NCBI GenBank assembly: GCA_030605915.1
Contig: JAUWHM010000145.1
Location: 1-15,074 of the forward strand
Origin: Nitrospirota bacterium
Lineage (GTDB): Bacteria; NPL-UPA2; JAGMAN01
DNA length: 15,074 nt
Direction of reading: 5' to 3'
The notes beneath the pieces are model-generated. The model was not told where the DNA came from. It saw nothing but the letters and a program-made list of their open reading frames with translations, and made no database searches. Made by a program: the position numbers and the translations under genes. Positions 1 through 6,243 of the stretch are shown here, in pieces. Each line of letters begins with the position of its first letter. Positions within the stretch are counted from its first letter, which is position 1.

Positions 1-561
1 CTTGATAAAATCATCATGGGAGAAATTTTAGGGCTTACAGATAAAGAGCAACTTGAAGTATATCAGGCGGTTGTTGATCTGGTTAAATCACGCATTGAAA
101 AAGCCAAGAGCTTTGGAAAAAAGAAGAAAACAAAAGAGGGAATTGATATAGATGCCTTTATTAAAACGGTGATGGATAAGATTGGTGAGGAAACACTTGG
201 CAAATTTTATAGAGAAAAGATATTGCCAACGAAGCCATTGTTCACAAAGAGGTTGCCTAAAGTATCAGGGGAGGTCAAAATCGAGCAGGATCTATATGGC
301 TGGCGTCTATATTATTCGGGGAAAAGGCACATTGAATGTGATTCACCAGAGGAAGCCCGCTATTTCAAGGTCTTTCTTGAGGCAGGGCTGGACAAAGTAA
401 AAGTTCCCAAAGATGAGGGTTGCTTAAAGAGCACGCTTTTAGAATTAGAAAAACTAAAGAAGAGAGCTGATAAAGCAATCAACTCATATCTTGAATCCAT
501 TATGAACACCAAAACTAGAGAAAGACTAAAACATCAACTCTGGTTAGAGATTATCAAATGA
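1..561 (+). CDS. C-terminal part of a probable restriction-modification DNA methyltransferase (5' end outside window)
   Basis: The frame is open from base 1, so this is probably the 3' end of a longer gene; the first Met, at base 16, need not be the true start. The early residues (DKIIMGEILGLT, then EQLEVYQAVVDLVKSRIEKA) and the tail (SPEEARYFKVFLEAG, then SIMNTKTRERLKHQLWLEI) resemble, from memory, the C-terminal region of Eco57I-like N6-adenine methylases or type IIG restriction-modification enzymes. The catalytic NPPY motif and SAM-binding fold would lie upstream and are not visible. The visible part is Lys-rich and partly coiled-coil-like, and no nuclease motif is evident. If this is the end of such an enzyme, it probably belongs to target recognition or a C-terminal helical domain. 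The remnants that follow suggest a defence island. The family assignment is a moderate-confidence recollection. An unrelated hypothetical protein remains possible. Confidence 0.55.
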   Translation, partial: LDKIIMGEILGLTDKEQLEVYQAVVDLVKSRIEKAKSFGKKKKTKEGIDIDAFIKTVMDKIGEETLGKFYREKILPTKPLFTKRLPKVSGEVKIEQDLYGWRLYYSGKRHIECDSPEEARYFKVFLEAGLDKVKVPKDEGCLKSTLLELEKLKKRADKAINSYLESIMNTKTRERLKHQLWLEIIK

Positions 562-749
562 AAGGCACGGCGTATAATAAAAGCTACGTTTCACTTCGCA
601 AAACTTGCTTTGCAAGGTTCGTAAATGCTCAGCCTTTATGCTGGGAATGTTGGTTGCCATTGGGATGAAAAGAATCTTTGTTTTATCAGGGTATTCTTCT
701 ATGCAGGTCTTTGATAGATAGTTGCATTTAGGGCTGCATTTAGGTATCA

Positions 750-840
750 TACGGTGAAACACAGCCGAAGCACCGCAAAGCAGTGCCGATTCTCAGGCAG
801 TGCTACCTACGGCTAGCAGTACTGCTTCGCTGTATTGGCA
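750..840 (+). repeat. Dispersed palindromic element, copy 1 (diverged, long form)
   Basis: It begins TACGGTGAAACACAG, matching the start of the copies at 3742 and 9052, and later has GCAGTACTGCTTCGCTG, matching the cores at 3667-3690 and 9052-9110. Inside, GCAGTGCT (798-805) can pair with AGTACTGC about 10 nt downstream, with one G-T wobble. The terminal GGCCAAAGGCC hairpin found in three other copies is missing or degenerate (only TATTGGC remains). This copy lies in noncoding DNA, unlike the others. Confidence 0.6.
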
Positions 841-855
841 TGAACTTCACAATTA

Positions 856-879
856 GGTTGTCATTTTGGTTGTCATCTT
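856..879 (+). repeat. 12-bp tandem duplication
   Basis: GGTTGTCATTTT (856-867) is followed directly by GGTTGTCATCTT (868-879), with one mismatch. It is most likely a slippage product. No function is apparent. Confidence 0.6.
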
Positions 880-893
880 ATGAGGTAGCGAAT

Positions 894-999
894 ATGAAAT
901 AACTCAGCAGGGAGGAGATTGAGTTTATAAGCAATTGGCCTGAAAGAAGATAAACCCCTTCCTGATAGTTATAGAGATATCATCCTTTTTGAGAATTGA
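894..999 (+). pseudogene. Frameshifted N-terminal remnant resembling a DNA methylase (Mod-like)
   Basis: ATG at 894 is followed by a stop at 900. The same frame then reads LSREEIEFIS up to about 932. A +1 shift continues as IGLKEDKPLPDSYRDIILFE and ends at TGA 997-999. Joined, the two pieces make one coherent charged N-terminus. From memory it is like the SREEI...GLKEGKPLPEKYR...LFE pattern found near the start of some Mod-type site-specific DNA methyltransferases. A GGAGG-like run lies inside the remnant (911-915) and no clear ribosome binding site precedes the ATG. The premature stop, frameshift and truncation indicate a dead fragment. It suggests that the island once held another restriction-modification gene. 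The pseudogene call is stronger than the family call. Confidence 0.42.
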
Positions 1000-1022
1000 A
1001 ATGCATGAGGGGTGGGTCCAGA

Positions 1023-2084
1023 ATGAGTAAAACACAAGAAGAACAAAAGAATAGCGGTAGCAGTCGAAGGGCTCTGATAACTCTGATAATAAGTATCATC
1101 GCAATTGTAATATCAGGATTCGTAGGGTGGGTTATGACTAGACAGATCAAGATCGTGGACAAACAAGCGGATATCTCTGAAGAATTAAATAAATTAACTA
1201 GAGAGCAATTCGAGTTTTTTAGGAGAGAAAGAACTATACCCTTGCAGGGTAAAACTCTGGCTTGCTTTCATAACTTATCTACATACTTTAAACAAATAAA
1301 GACATTCCCTAAGGCTCCGGAGGTGCCCCCTTTAGAAACGAATGGAGAACAATATTTCTCTCCATCGGCAATAGTCTTGGAGTTCAGTGAAAAACCTAAA
1401 GAGGCAGAAGAGGCTGACATGATGTTTTTATTGGATGAGGATACGCGCCACTCGGAAGAGATGAAGGTTGTCAATGAATTCTTGCGGAAAATAGCTAACC
1501 AAGAGAACCAAGACAGGGCTGTAAAATTATTCGCCGAGAGTGGACACCTAAAATATACATTTCTCATAGAAATTTTCAACTCCAGAGAGGTAAAAGTAGA
1601 TGTTACAGAGATTTCCTGTGATCGGAGTAAATGGATCCAATATCTCAAAAAGAAAAAAGGGGAAGAATATAAGGATTGGCGGCATCTCACCAGACCTACC
1701 CCCAATAGCTATTTTCCGCCCCGTATCTATTCTTTTGATAATAATGAATGGAAAGTGTGTAATATCCCCATAGAAATAAATTCAAAAACGCGGAAGTATA
1801 TCTTGGTAGTCTTTGATTCAATATGGGGAAATGTTCTGGAAACTGTGAAATCGGAGTTAGAAGAAGAAAGCAAATTTATGCGTTTAAATCAGACCCTTTT
1901 GAATTACCTAAATTCTTTTCGTGGGGTTGAGATAGTTATCTGTTATGAAGATAAAAAGTTGATACTCCCTCCGTCTCCTACGGTGCCAAAACGCAAATCT
2001 ATGATATTTGAGGAAGGGTTCCCATATTATAGGTTCTGGACTGAGTTTATGACTTGGGAAGCAGGCGAATCCTTTGACAATTAA
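1023..2084 (+). CDS. Unrecognised single-pass membrane protein
   Basis: The protein is 353 residues. I do not recognise the family. A short polar N-terminus with Arg15-Arg16 is followed by one strong hydrophobic segment at about residues 17-39, which suggests an anchored protein with most of its mass on one side of the membrane. A short amphipathic helical stretch follows (QADISEELNKLTREQFEFFR). The rest, about 290 residues, is soluble and mixed in charge, without catalytic motifs I can name. ATG 1023 is preferred because GAGGGG at 1007-1012 is well placed. In-frame alternatives are TTG 996 and ATG 1005. It sits between two gene remnants in the accessory island and has an unbroken frame, so it is probably still under selection or recently acquired. 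A role in defence or surface biology would be a guess based on position only. Confidence 0.75.
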   Translation: MSKTQEEQKNSGSSRRALITLIISIIAIVISGFVGWVMTRQIKIVDKQADISEELNKLTREQFEFFRRERTIPLQGKTLACFHNLSTYFKQIKTFPKAPEVPPLETNGEQYFSPSAIVLEFSEKPKEAEEADMMFLLDEDTRHSEEMKVVNEFLRKIANQENQDRAVKLFAESGHLKYTFLIEIFNSREVKVDVTEISCDRSKWIQYLKKKKGEEYKDWRHLTRPTPNSYFPPRIYSFDNNEWKVCNIPIEINSKTRKYILVVFDSIWGNVLETVKSELEEESKFMRLNQTLLNYLNSFRGVEIVICYEDKKLILPPSPTVPKRKSMIFEEGFPYYRFWTEFMTWEAGESFDN

Positions 2085-2097
2085 TGCATAAAACAAA

Positions 2098-2247
2098 ATG
2101 AAGAAGAAAATAGCAAAACAAGAGTCGATATACCAACGAATTCGCAGTATTATTGAGGAAGCACGGGATTGGCTTTGGTATACGGTCAATACCGAGATGG
2201 TGCGCGCATATTGGCTTATCGGTAAAGAAATTGTAAAAGAGGAGTAG
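2098..2247 (+). pseudogene. Truncated DUF1016 (YhcG-like) N-terminal fragment
   Basis: This open frame codes for 49 residues: YQRIRSIIEEARDWLWYTVN, then TEMVRAYWLIGKEIVKEE, then TAG. The pattern Y..I...IE.AR....VN.EMV..YW.IGK.IV.EE is the start of the DUF1016 N-terminal domain, found in the PDDEXK nuclease family that includes E. coli YhcG. These proteins are normally several hundred residues and carry the nuclease domain at the C-terminus, which is absent here. Downstream of the stop, 2261-2273 forms a perfect 5-bp hairpin (CACGC-AGT-GCGTG). A further open piece at 2276-2332 (ELKKERVLIEERKELEEK) leads up to topA and may be other gene debris. DUF1016 genes are often found near restriction-modification loci, in keeping with the surroundings. 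Confidence 0.6.
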
Positions 2248-2350
2248 AGTAGGAAAAAGTCACGCAGTGCGTGGCGAATTGAAGAAGGAACGGGTGCTGA
2301 TTGAGGAAAGAAAAGAATTGGAAGAAAAGTGAAAAGGATGATTGAATAGA

Positions 2351-4705
2351 ATGAGGAAAAGTAACAAGAAAAAAGAGAGAAGAAAAGGGCTTACGGCTAA
2401 GTCGTTGGTGATTGTGGAGTCGCCAGCCAAGGCGAGGACGATCAGCAAACTCTTGGGTTCTCGTTTCCAGGTGGAGTCGTGCCTGGGACACGTGCGTGAC
2501 CTCCCCAAGAGCAAGTTTGGAGTAGATGTGAAGAATAACTTCCAACCGGAGTATGTCGCTGTTCCTGGCCGCACGAAAGTAATTAGAGAGATTAAGAAGA
2601 AGGCCGATAAGGTGGACAGGATACTCTTAGCGACCGACCTGGACCGGGAAGGGGAGGCTATAGCCTGGCATCTGGCTGAGCTTCTCCCGAAAAAGGGCAG
2701 CATCTACCGCATAGTCTTCCATGAGATAACCAAGGGAGCCATCCGGGAGGCGGTTAAGAATGCTCATCAAATAGACCTAAACAAGGTCAATGCCCAGCAG
2801 GCAAGGAGAATATTGGATAGGATTGTTGGATATAAGTTAAGTCCACTGCTCTGGAGGAAGGTGGGAGGAAGGCTGAGTGCCGGGAGAGTGCAATCGGTAG
2901 CCGTTCGTCTCATCTGCGACCGGGAAAAGGAGATAGAGAAGTTCGTGCCCGAAGAATACTGGTCAGTGACAGCGAAACTAAGGGGCAAGAAAACTGACGG
3001 TAAAGAATTTGAGGCCAAGTTAGAGAAGATTGATTCCAAGAAAGCGGAGATTACCAGTGAACAGCAAGCTAAGAAGATAGTAGATGAGCTCACAAAGGAA
3101 GATTTTTCTGTCAAGGATATAAAAAGAAAGGAGAAGAGAAGGTATCCTTCTCCTCCCTTCACCACCAGCTATCTTCAGCAGGAGGCATCCAGGAAACTGC
3201 GTTTCAGTGCTTCTAAGACAATGCGCATAGCCCAACAACTCTATGAAGGTTTGGAGGTGGGTGAGGAAGGAAGCATCGGCCTCATTACCTATATGAGGAC
3301 TGATTCTATTAGAATTGCGAGTGAGGCTCAAGGTGAGGCTTCCACCTATATCAAGAAGAAATTTGGAGCCGATTTTGCCCCACCTACCCCACCTCGATAC
3401 AAGTCAAAGAAGGGCGCTCAGGAGGCTCATGAAGCTATTCGCCCCACCAGTATCTATCGGGAGCCCGAAAGGCTCAAATCCTTTCTAACGCCTGAGCAAT
3501 ACCGGTTGTATAGACTAATCTGGACTCGCTTCCTGGCCAGCCAGATGAAGCCTGCCGAGCTCAAAATAACCACGGTGGACATAGCAGCGGGAAAGTTCCT
3601 CTTAAGGGCAGGTGGCCTTGAGATTAAATTCAAAGGGTTCATGGCCGTTTACAGTATAGGAAAGTATACGGTGAAACAGTACTGCTTCGCAAGTAAAACT
3701 TTCCTTACTACTGAAAATTCCTTTCCTATACAGCAAAAAAGTTACGGTGAAGCACAGCTGAAGCAGTGCCGTAAGGCAGTACTGGCCAAAGGCCGGTATG
3801 ACGAACGAAGTGAGGAATTTTCTTGTGTAGAGAACAAGGAAGAGAAAGAAGAAGAGAGAGGGGAAGAGGAGAAGATCTTGCCCGAGCTTGAAATTAGGGA
3901 AAGGCTAACGCTCATTCAGCTTCTGCCAGAGCAACATTTCACCAAGCCGCCACCCAGGTTCTCAGAGGCTATCTTGGTCAAGGCCCTGGAGGAAGAAGGG
4001 ATTGGCCGACCAAGCACCTACGCCCCAATCATTCAGGTCATTCAGCAGCGCAATTATGTGGAGAAAGTCAAGGGCAGGTTTTATTCCACTGAGCTGGGCC
4101 GGACGGTGACCGACCTTTTAGTAGCTCACTTCCCGCAAGTTTTGGATGTAAAGTTTACGGCTAACATGGAGCAAGGCTTAGATGAAGTTGAGGAAGGAAG
4201 AGTGGACTGGGTGAAACTGCTCAGAGATTTCTACCAGCCGTTCAAGCTCACCCTTGTTAAGGCCACCCGGGAGATGAAGAGGGTGAAACGGCCCGAGAGA
4301 GTGACTGATGAAAAGTGCCCTCAGTGCGGTGGCGTTATGGTGGAGAAAGATGGCAGATACGGAAGATTCTTAGCCTGCCGAAATTTCCCAAAGTGTAAAT
4401 ATACTCAGCCGATGACCACCGGAGTGCCATGCCCGGAAGCCGGATGCAACGGGCAGATTGCGGAGCGTAGGTCAAAGAAGGGCAGGACCTTCTTTAGCTG
4501 CGATAGATACCCTGATTGTAAATTCAGCCTCTGGGATAAGCCCGTGCAGAAGGAATGTCCAGACTGTGGGGCAAAGTTTTTAGTAGAGCGTAGAGGCAGA
4601 GCCGGTCAGGTCTCTTATCAATGCAATAACAGGGAATGTGGATACAAAGAAAAAGAAGATGTCAAGGATGAGTACCGGCCTTTGGCCAGTACTGCTTCAC
4701 CGTAA
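2351..4705 (+). CDS. topA: DNA topoisomerase I (type IA) with repeat-derived in-frame insertion
   Basis: This enzyme relaxes negative supercoils by transient single-strand cleavage. The protein is 784 residues from ATG 2351; TTG 2342 is an alternative start. The Toprim domain shows VIVESPAKA (Glu23) and ATDLDREGE (Asp96, Asp98, Glu100). The active-site tyrosine is Tyr314 in LITYMRTDS. HFTKPPPRFSEA and EEGIGRPSTYAPI are typical type IA motifs. Three C-terminal four-Cys zinc-ribbon repeats follow (starting CPQCGG, CPEAGC and CPDCGA). Between GFMAVY and the acidic linker before ILPEL, about 55 residues (~439-493) have no counterpart in the family as I know it and coincide with two palindromic repeats. 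The last ten residues (YRPLASTASP) and the stop codon also come from a repeat copy. The frame stays open and all catalytic parts are present, so activity is likely. xerC starts 2 nt after the stop. Confidence 0.96.
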   Translation: MRKSNKKKERRKGLTAKSLVIVESPAKARTISKLLGSRFQVESCLGHVRDLPKSKFGVDVKNNFQPEYVAVPGRTKVIREIKKKADKVDRILLATDLDREGEAIAWHLAELLPKKGSIYRIVFHEITKGAIREAVKNAHQIDLNKVNAQQARRILDRIVGYKLSPLLWRKVGGRLSAGRVQSVAVRLICDREKEIEKFVPEEYWSVTAKLRGKKTDGKEFEAKLEKIDSKKAEITSEQQAKKIVDELTKEDFSVKDIKRKEKRRYPSPPFTTSYLQQEASRKLRFSASKTMRIAQQLYEGLEVGEEGSIGLITYMRTDSIRIASEAQGEASTYIKKKFGADFAPPTPPRYKSKKGAQEAHEAIRPTSIYREPERLKSFLTPEQYRLYRLIWTRFLASQMKPAELKITTVDIAAGKFLLRAGGLEIKFKGFMAVYSIGKYTVKQYCFASKTFLTTENSFPIQQKSYGEAQLKQCRKAVLAKGRYDERSEEFSCVENKEEKEEERGEEEKILPELEIRERLTLIQLLPEQHFTKPPPRFSEAILVKALEEEGIGRPSTYAPIIQVIQQRNYVEKVKGRFYSTELGRTVTDLLVAHFPQVLDVKFTANMEQGLDEVEEGRVDWVKLLRDFYQPFKLTLVKATREMKRVKRPERVTDEKCPQCGGVMVEKDGRYGRFLACRNFPKCKYTQPMTTGVPCPEAGCNGQIAERRSKKGRTFFSCDRYPDCKFSLWDKPVQKECPDCGAKFLVERRGRAGQVSYQCNNRECGYKEKEDVKDEYRPLASTASP
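3667..3690 (+). repeat. Dispersed palindromic element, copy 2 (short form, inside topA)
   Basis: TACGGTGAA is followed by the near-palindrome GAAACAGTACTGCTTC (3673-3688, one mismatched pair), then GC. It is read in the topA frame as the residues TVKQYCFA. It lacks the GGCC hairpin end of copies 3, 4 and 5. The frame used on the shared TACGGTGAA start differs from that in copies 3 and 5. Confidence 0.65.
3742..3798 (+). repeat. Dispersed palindromic element, copy 3 (inside topA)
   Basis: It runs from TTACGGTGAA to GGCCGGTA. TTACGG (3742-3747) is inverted as CCGTAA at 3769-3774. The 3' end folds as TACTGGCC (3780-3787), loop AAA, GGCCGGTA (3791-3798), an 8-bp stem with one T-G wobble. It is translated in the topA frame as YGEAQLKQCRKAVLAKGR. 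Removing 24 nt (3752-3775) leaves exactly the sequence of copy 4, reverse-complemented. Confidence 0.75.
4673..4705 (-). repeat. Dispersed palindromic element, copy 4 (reversed, at topA 3' end)
   Basis: Read on the minus strand, this 33-bp copy is identical to the first 10 and last 23 bases of copy 3. On the plus strand it encodes the last ten TopA residues, and its TTACGG end, read as CCGTAA, provides the TAA stop at 4703-4705. The hairpin at 4673-4691 has one C-A mismatch in this orientation. It ends 2 nt before the xerC start codon. Confidence 0.8.
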
Positions 4706-4707
4706 GA

Positions 4708-5604
4708 ATGGAAGATTATATAAAGAAGTTCATGAACTATTTAGGGATTGAACGGAATCTATCTCCCCACACGCTAAAGAATTATCAGGGTGACCTGAGG
4801 CAGTTTTCTCGATTTTTGAAGCCCGGCTCTACTTTGAACCAGATAGATTATCTGACCATCCGGGAGTACTTAGCTCATTTGCAGGGAGTAGGTGTTAGCC
4901 GAAGAACGGTGAATAGGAAGTTATCCTGCCTTCGCAGTTTCTTCAAGTTCCTCTGCCGGGAAGGTTACTTATCCTCCGATCCCACGGCAGGAATAAGGAG
5001 TCCCCGCCTGGATAAGAAGCTTCCCAAATTCTTGGATTTAAACCAGGTGACAAAATTGGTGGAGGCTCCTTCTGAGGATGAAGTTCTTGGATTGAGAGAT
5101 AGAGCCATCCTGGAGACTCTCTACAGCACCGGGATGCGGGTGAGCGAACTGGTCAGCCTGAATGCAGGCCGGATAGATTTTATTGGTGGAGCATTGAAAG
5201 TAATGGGCAAGGGAAGGAAGGAGAGGTTGACCCCCATCGGGGAGAAAGCCCTGCAGGCTATCAGGAAATATTTGGAGAAGCGTCCACAGCTACTCCTGAG
5301 GAGAAAGAGAGATATCTCAAAAGATAAGGATGCTCTTTTCCTGAATAACTGGGGAGGAAGACTTACCCGCATTAGCATTCGTCGAATAGTGAGTAAATAT
5401 ATCAAGAAGATTTCCTCTGAGTTGAATATCAGCCCTCACAGTCTCAGGCACACCTTTGCCACTCATCTACTCGATGCCGGGGCAGATCTAAGACATGTCC
5501 AGGAACTCCTTGGACATGTTAACCTCTCTACTACTCAAATCTATACTCATGTAACCACCCAGAGACTAAAGACCATCTACGACAGGGCTCATCCCAGAGC
5601 CTGA
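4708..5604 (+). CDS. xerC: Tyrosine recombinase XerC/XerD family
   Basis: This 298-residue tyrosine recombinase probably resolves chromosome dimers at dif together with a partner. An N-terminal SAM-like DNA-binding domain (residues ~1-90; LSPHTLKNYQGDL) precedes the catalytic domain. The catalytic set is complete: Arg144 (TGMRVSEL), Lys168 (MGKGRKER), His244 and Arg247 (SPHSLRHTFATHLL), His270 (LLGHVNLSTTQ) and the nucleophile Tyr279 (IYTHV). Its place after topA and before hslV matches the conserved topA-xerC-hslVU order, which argues for a chromosomal Xer rather than a phage integrase. Sequence alone does not settle XerC versus XerD or a single XerA/H-type enzyme. There is no clear Shine-Dalgarno sequence before ATG 4708, because the bases just upstream belong to repeat copy 4. 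Translation is probably coupled to the topA stop. Confidence 0.93.
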   Translation: MEDYIKKFMNYLGIERNLSPHTLKNYQGDLRQFSRFLKPGSTLNQIDYLTIREYLAHLQGVGVSRRTVNRKLSCLRSFFKFLCREGYLSSDPTAGIRSPRLDKKLPKFLDLNQVTKLVEAPSEDEVLGLRDRAILETLYSTGMRVSELVSLNAGRIDFIGGALKVMGKGRKERLTPIGEKALQAIRKYLEKRPQLLLRRKRDISKDKDALFLNNWGGRLTRISIRRIVSKYIKKISSELNISPHSLRHTFATHLLDAGADLRHVQELLGHVNLSTTQIYTHVTTQRLKTIYDRAHPRA

Positions 5605-5610
5605 ATTTGC

Positions 5611-5639
5611 TTGACAAGACCAGCCATTGCTTATAAGAT
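5611..5639 (+). promoter_or_regulatory. Candidate sigma70 promoter for hslVU
   Basis: A perfect -35 box TTGACA (5611-5616) is followed after 17 nt by TAAGAT (5634-5639), which matches TATAAT at four of six positions. It lies in the 63-nt gap between xerC and hslV, about 28 nt before the hslV start. TATAAG at 5632-5637 is an alternative -10 box with a 15-nt spacer. This is pattern-based inference only. Confidence 0.55.
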
Positions 5640-5667
5640 TATGGAGGCAGGATTAAGGAGATAAATT

Positions 5668-6195
5668 ATGTATCGCTCTACTACCATTCTCTCAGTAAGG
5701 CATAAGGGGAAGGTAGCTCTGGGAGGAGACGGACAGGTCACCCATGAAGCAACCATTATGAAGGCAAGGGCAAATAAAGTGCGCCGGATGGCTGAGGGGA
5801 AGGTCTTAGCTGGTTTTGCCGGGGCGGCTGCTGATGCCTTCACCCTTTTTGAAAAATTTGAGGGAAAACTTGAGCAGTATGGTAAAGACATATGTCGGGC
5901 AGCAGTGGAACTGGCCAAGGAGTGGAGGACAGATAAGATATTGAGGCGCTTAGAGGCACTCCTGGCCATAGCCGATAAAGACCATTCCCTCATCATCTCC
6001 GGAAATGGAGATGTAATTGAGCCTGACGATGGAGTCATGGCGATTGGCTCCGGCGGGCCCTATGCCCTGGCCGCCGCCCGGGCCTTAGTTAAACACTCTT
6101 CCCTTTCAGCAAAGGAGATCGTCCGGCAGAGCCTCCTCATCACCGCATCCATCTGCGTTTATACCAATGATCAGATAGTAATAGAAGAGCTATGA
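5668..6195 (+). CDS. hslV: ATP-dependent protease proteolytic subunit HslV (ClpQ)
   Basis: This is the threonine peptidase of the HslUV proteasome-like protease in the cytoplasm. The protein is 175 residues, a normal length. The N-terminus MYRS-TTILSVRHKGKVALGGDGQVT places the catalytic Thr at residue 5, after a four-residue leader that must be removed; E. coli HslV has only Met before TTI. Family blocks follow: KVRRMAEGKVLAGFAGAAADAF (two blocks), ELAKEWRTDKILRRLEALLA, SGNGDVIEPDDGVMAIGSGG and YALAAARAL. AAGGAG at about 5653-5658 is a good Shine-Dalgarno sequence for ATG 5668. hslU follows after 48 nt. Confidence 0.97.
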   Translation: MYRSTTILSVRHKGKVALGGDGQVTHEATIMKARANKVRRMAEGKVLAGFAGAAADAFTLFEKFEGKLEQYGKDICRAAVELAKEWRTDKILRRLEALLAIADKDHSLIISGNGDVIEPDDGVMAIGSGGPYALAAARALVKHSSLSAKEIVRQSLLITASICVYTNDQIVIEEL

Positions 6196-6243
6196 CCGAT
6201 ACAAGATATAAAATAAATGGTCGCTGTCCCTATTTAAAGAGTT

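Larger units (their letters stand above)
562..893. other. Noncoding stretch with palindromes and short direct repeats
   Basis: No convincing gene is seen on either strand here. Structure visible: a small hairpin at 602-619 (AACTTGC, loop TTT, GCAAGGTT, with one bulged G); a 9-bp direct repeat GCATTTAGG at 724-732 and 736-744; a diverged copy of the dispersed palindromic element at 750-840; and a 12-bp tandem duplication at 856-879. The stretch separates the methyltransferase tail from a methylase-like remnant. It is best read as decayed, repeat-colonised intergenic DNA. Confidence 0.6.
3654..3822 (+). repeat. Composite repeat insertion inside topA with interlocked inverted repeats
   Basis: Two inverted repeats frame this stretch. 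GTATAGGAAAG (3654-3664) is exactly complementary to CTTTCCTATAC (3721-3731), and GAAAATTCC (3713-3721) to GGAATTTTC (3814-3822). The first pair encloses element copy 2 and the second encloses copy 3. The pairs interlock in the order A-B-A'-B', as expected from one element inserting next to or into another. The extra coding length of about 165 nt (3665-3829) is a multiple of three, and no stop codon arises. The tail 3799-3820 (GACGAACGAAGTGAGGAATT) resembles, in its CGAACGAAGTGAGGA core, the CGAGCGGAGCGAGGGA arm at 10683-10698. Confidence 0.65.

Noticed and set aside
722..750. TTGCAT-N17-TATCAT as a promoter for the membrane protein gene
   Set aside because: The -35 match is poor, the direct repeat GCATTTAGG explains part of the pattern, and it lies about 270 nt from the gene with remnants between.
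544..762. Minus-strand frame of 72 codons across the gap after the methyltransferase tail
   Set aside because: There is no ribosome binding site and no recognisable motif. It overlaps the repeat element and the end of the upstream gene.
2276..2332. Possible small gene ELKKERVLIEERKELEEK before topA
   Set aside because: There is no start codon with a ribosome binding site and only 18 charged codons. It is probably debris or chance low complexity.
3665..3829. Intein or intron in topA
   Set aside because: About 55 residues is far below intein size. There is no N-terminal Cys/Ser block or C-terminal His-Asn, and the frame is read straight through. The match to other repeat copies explains it better.
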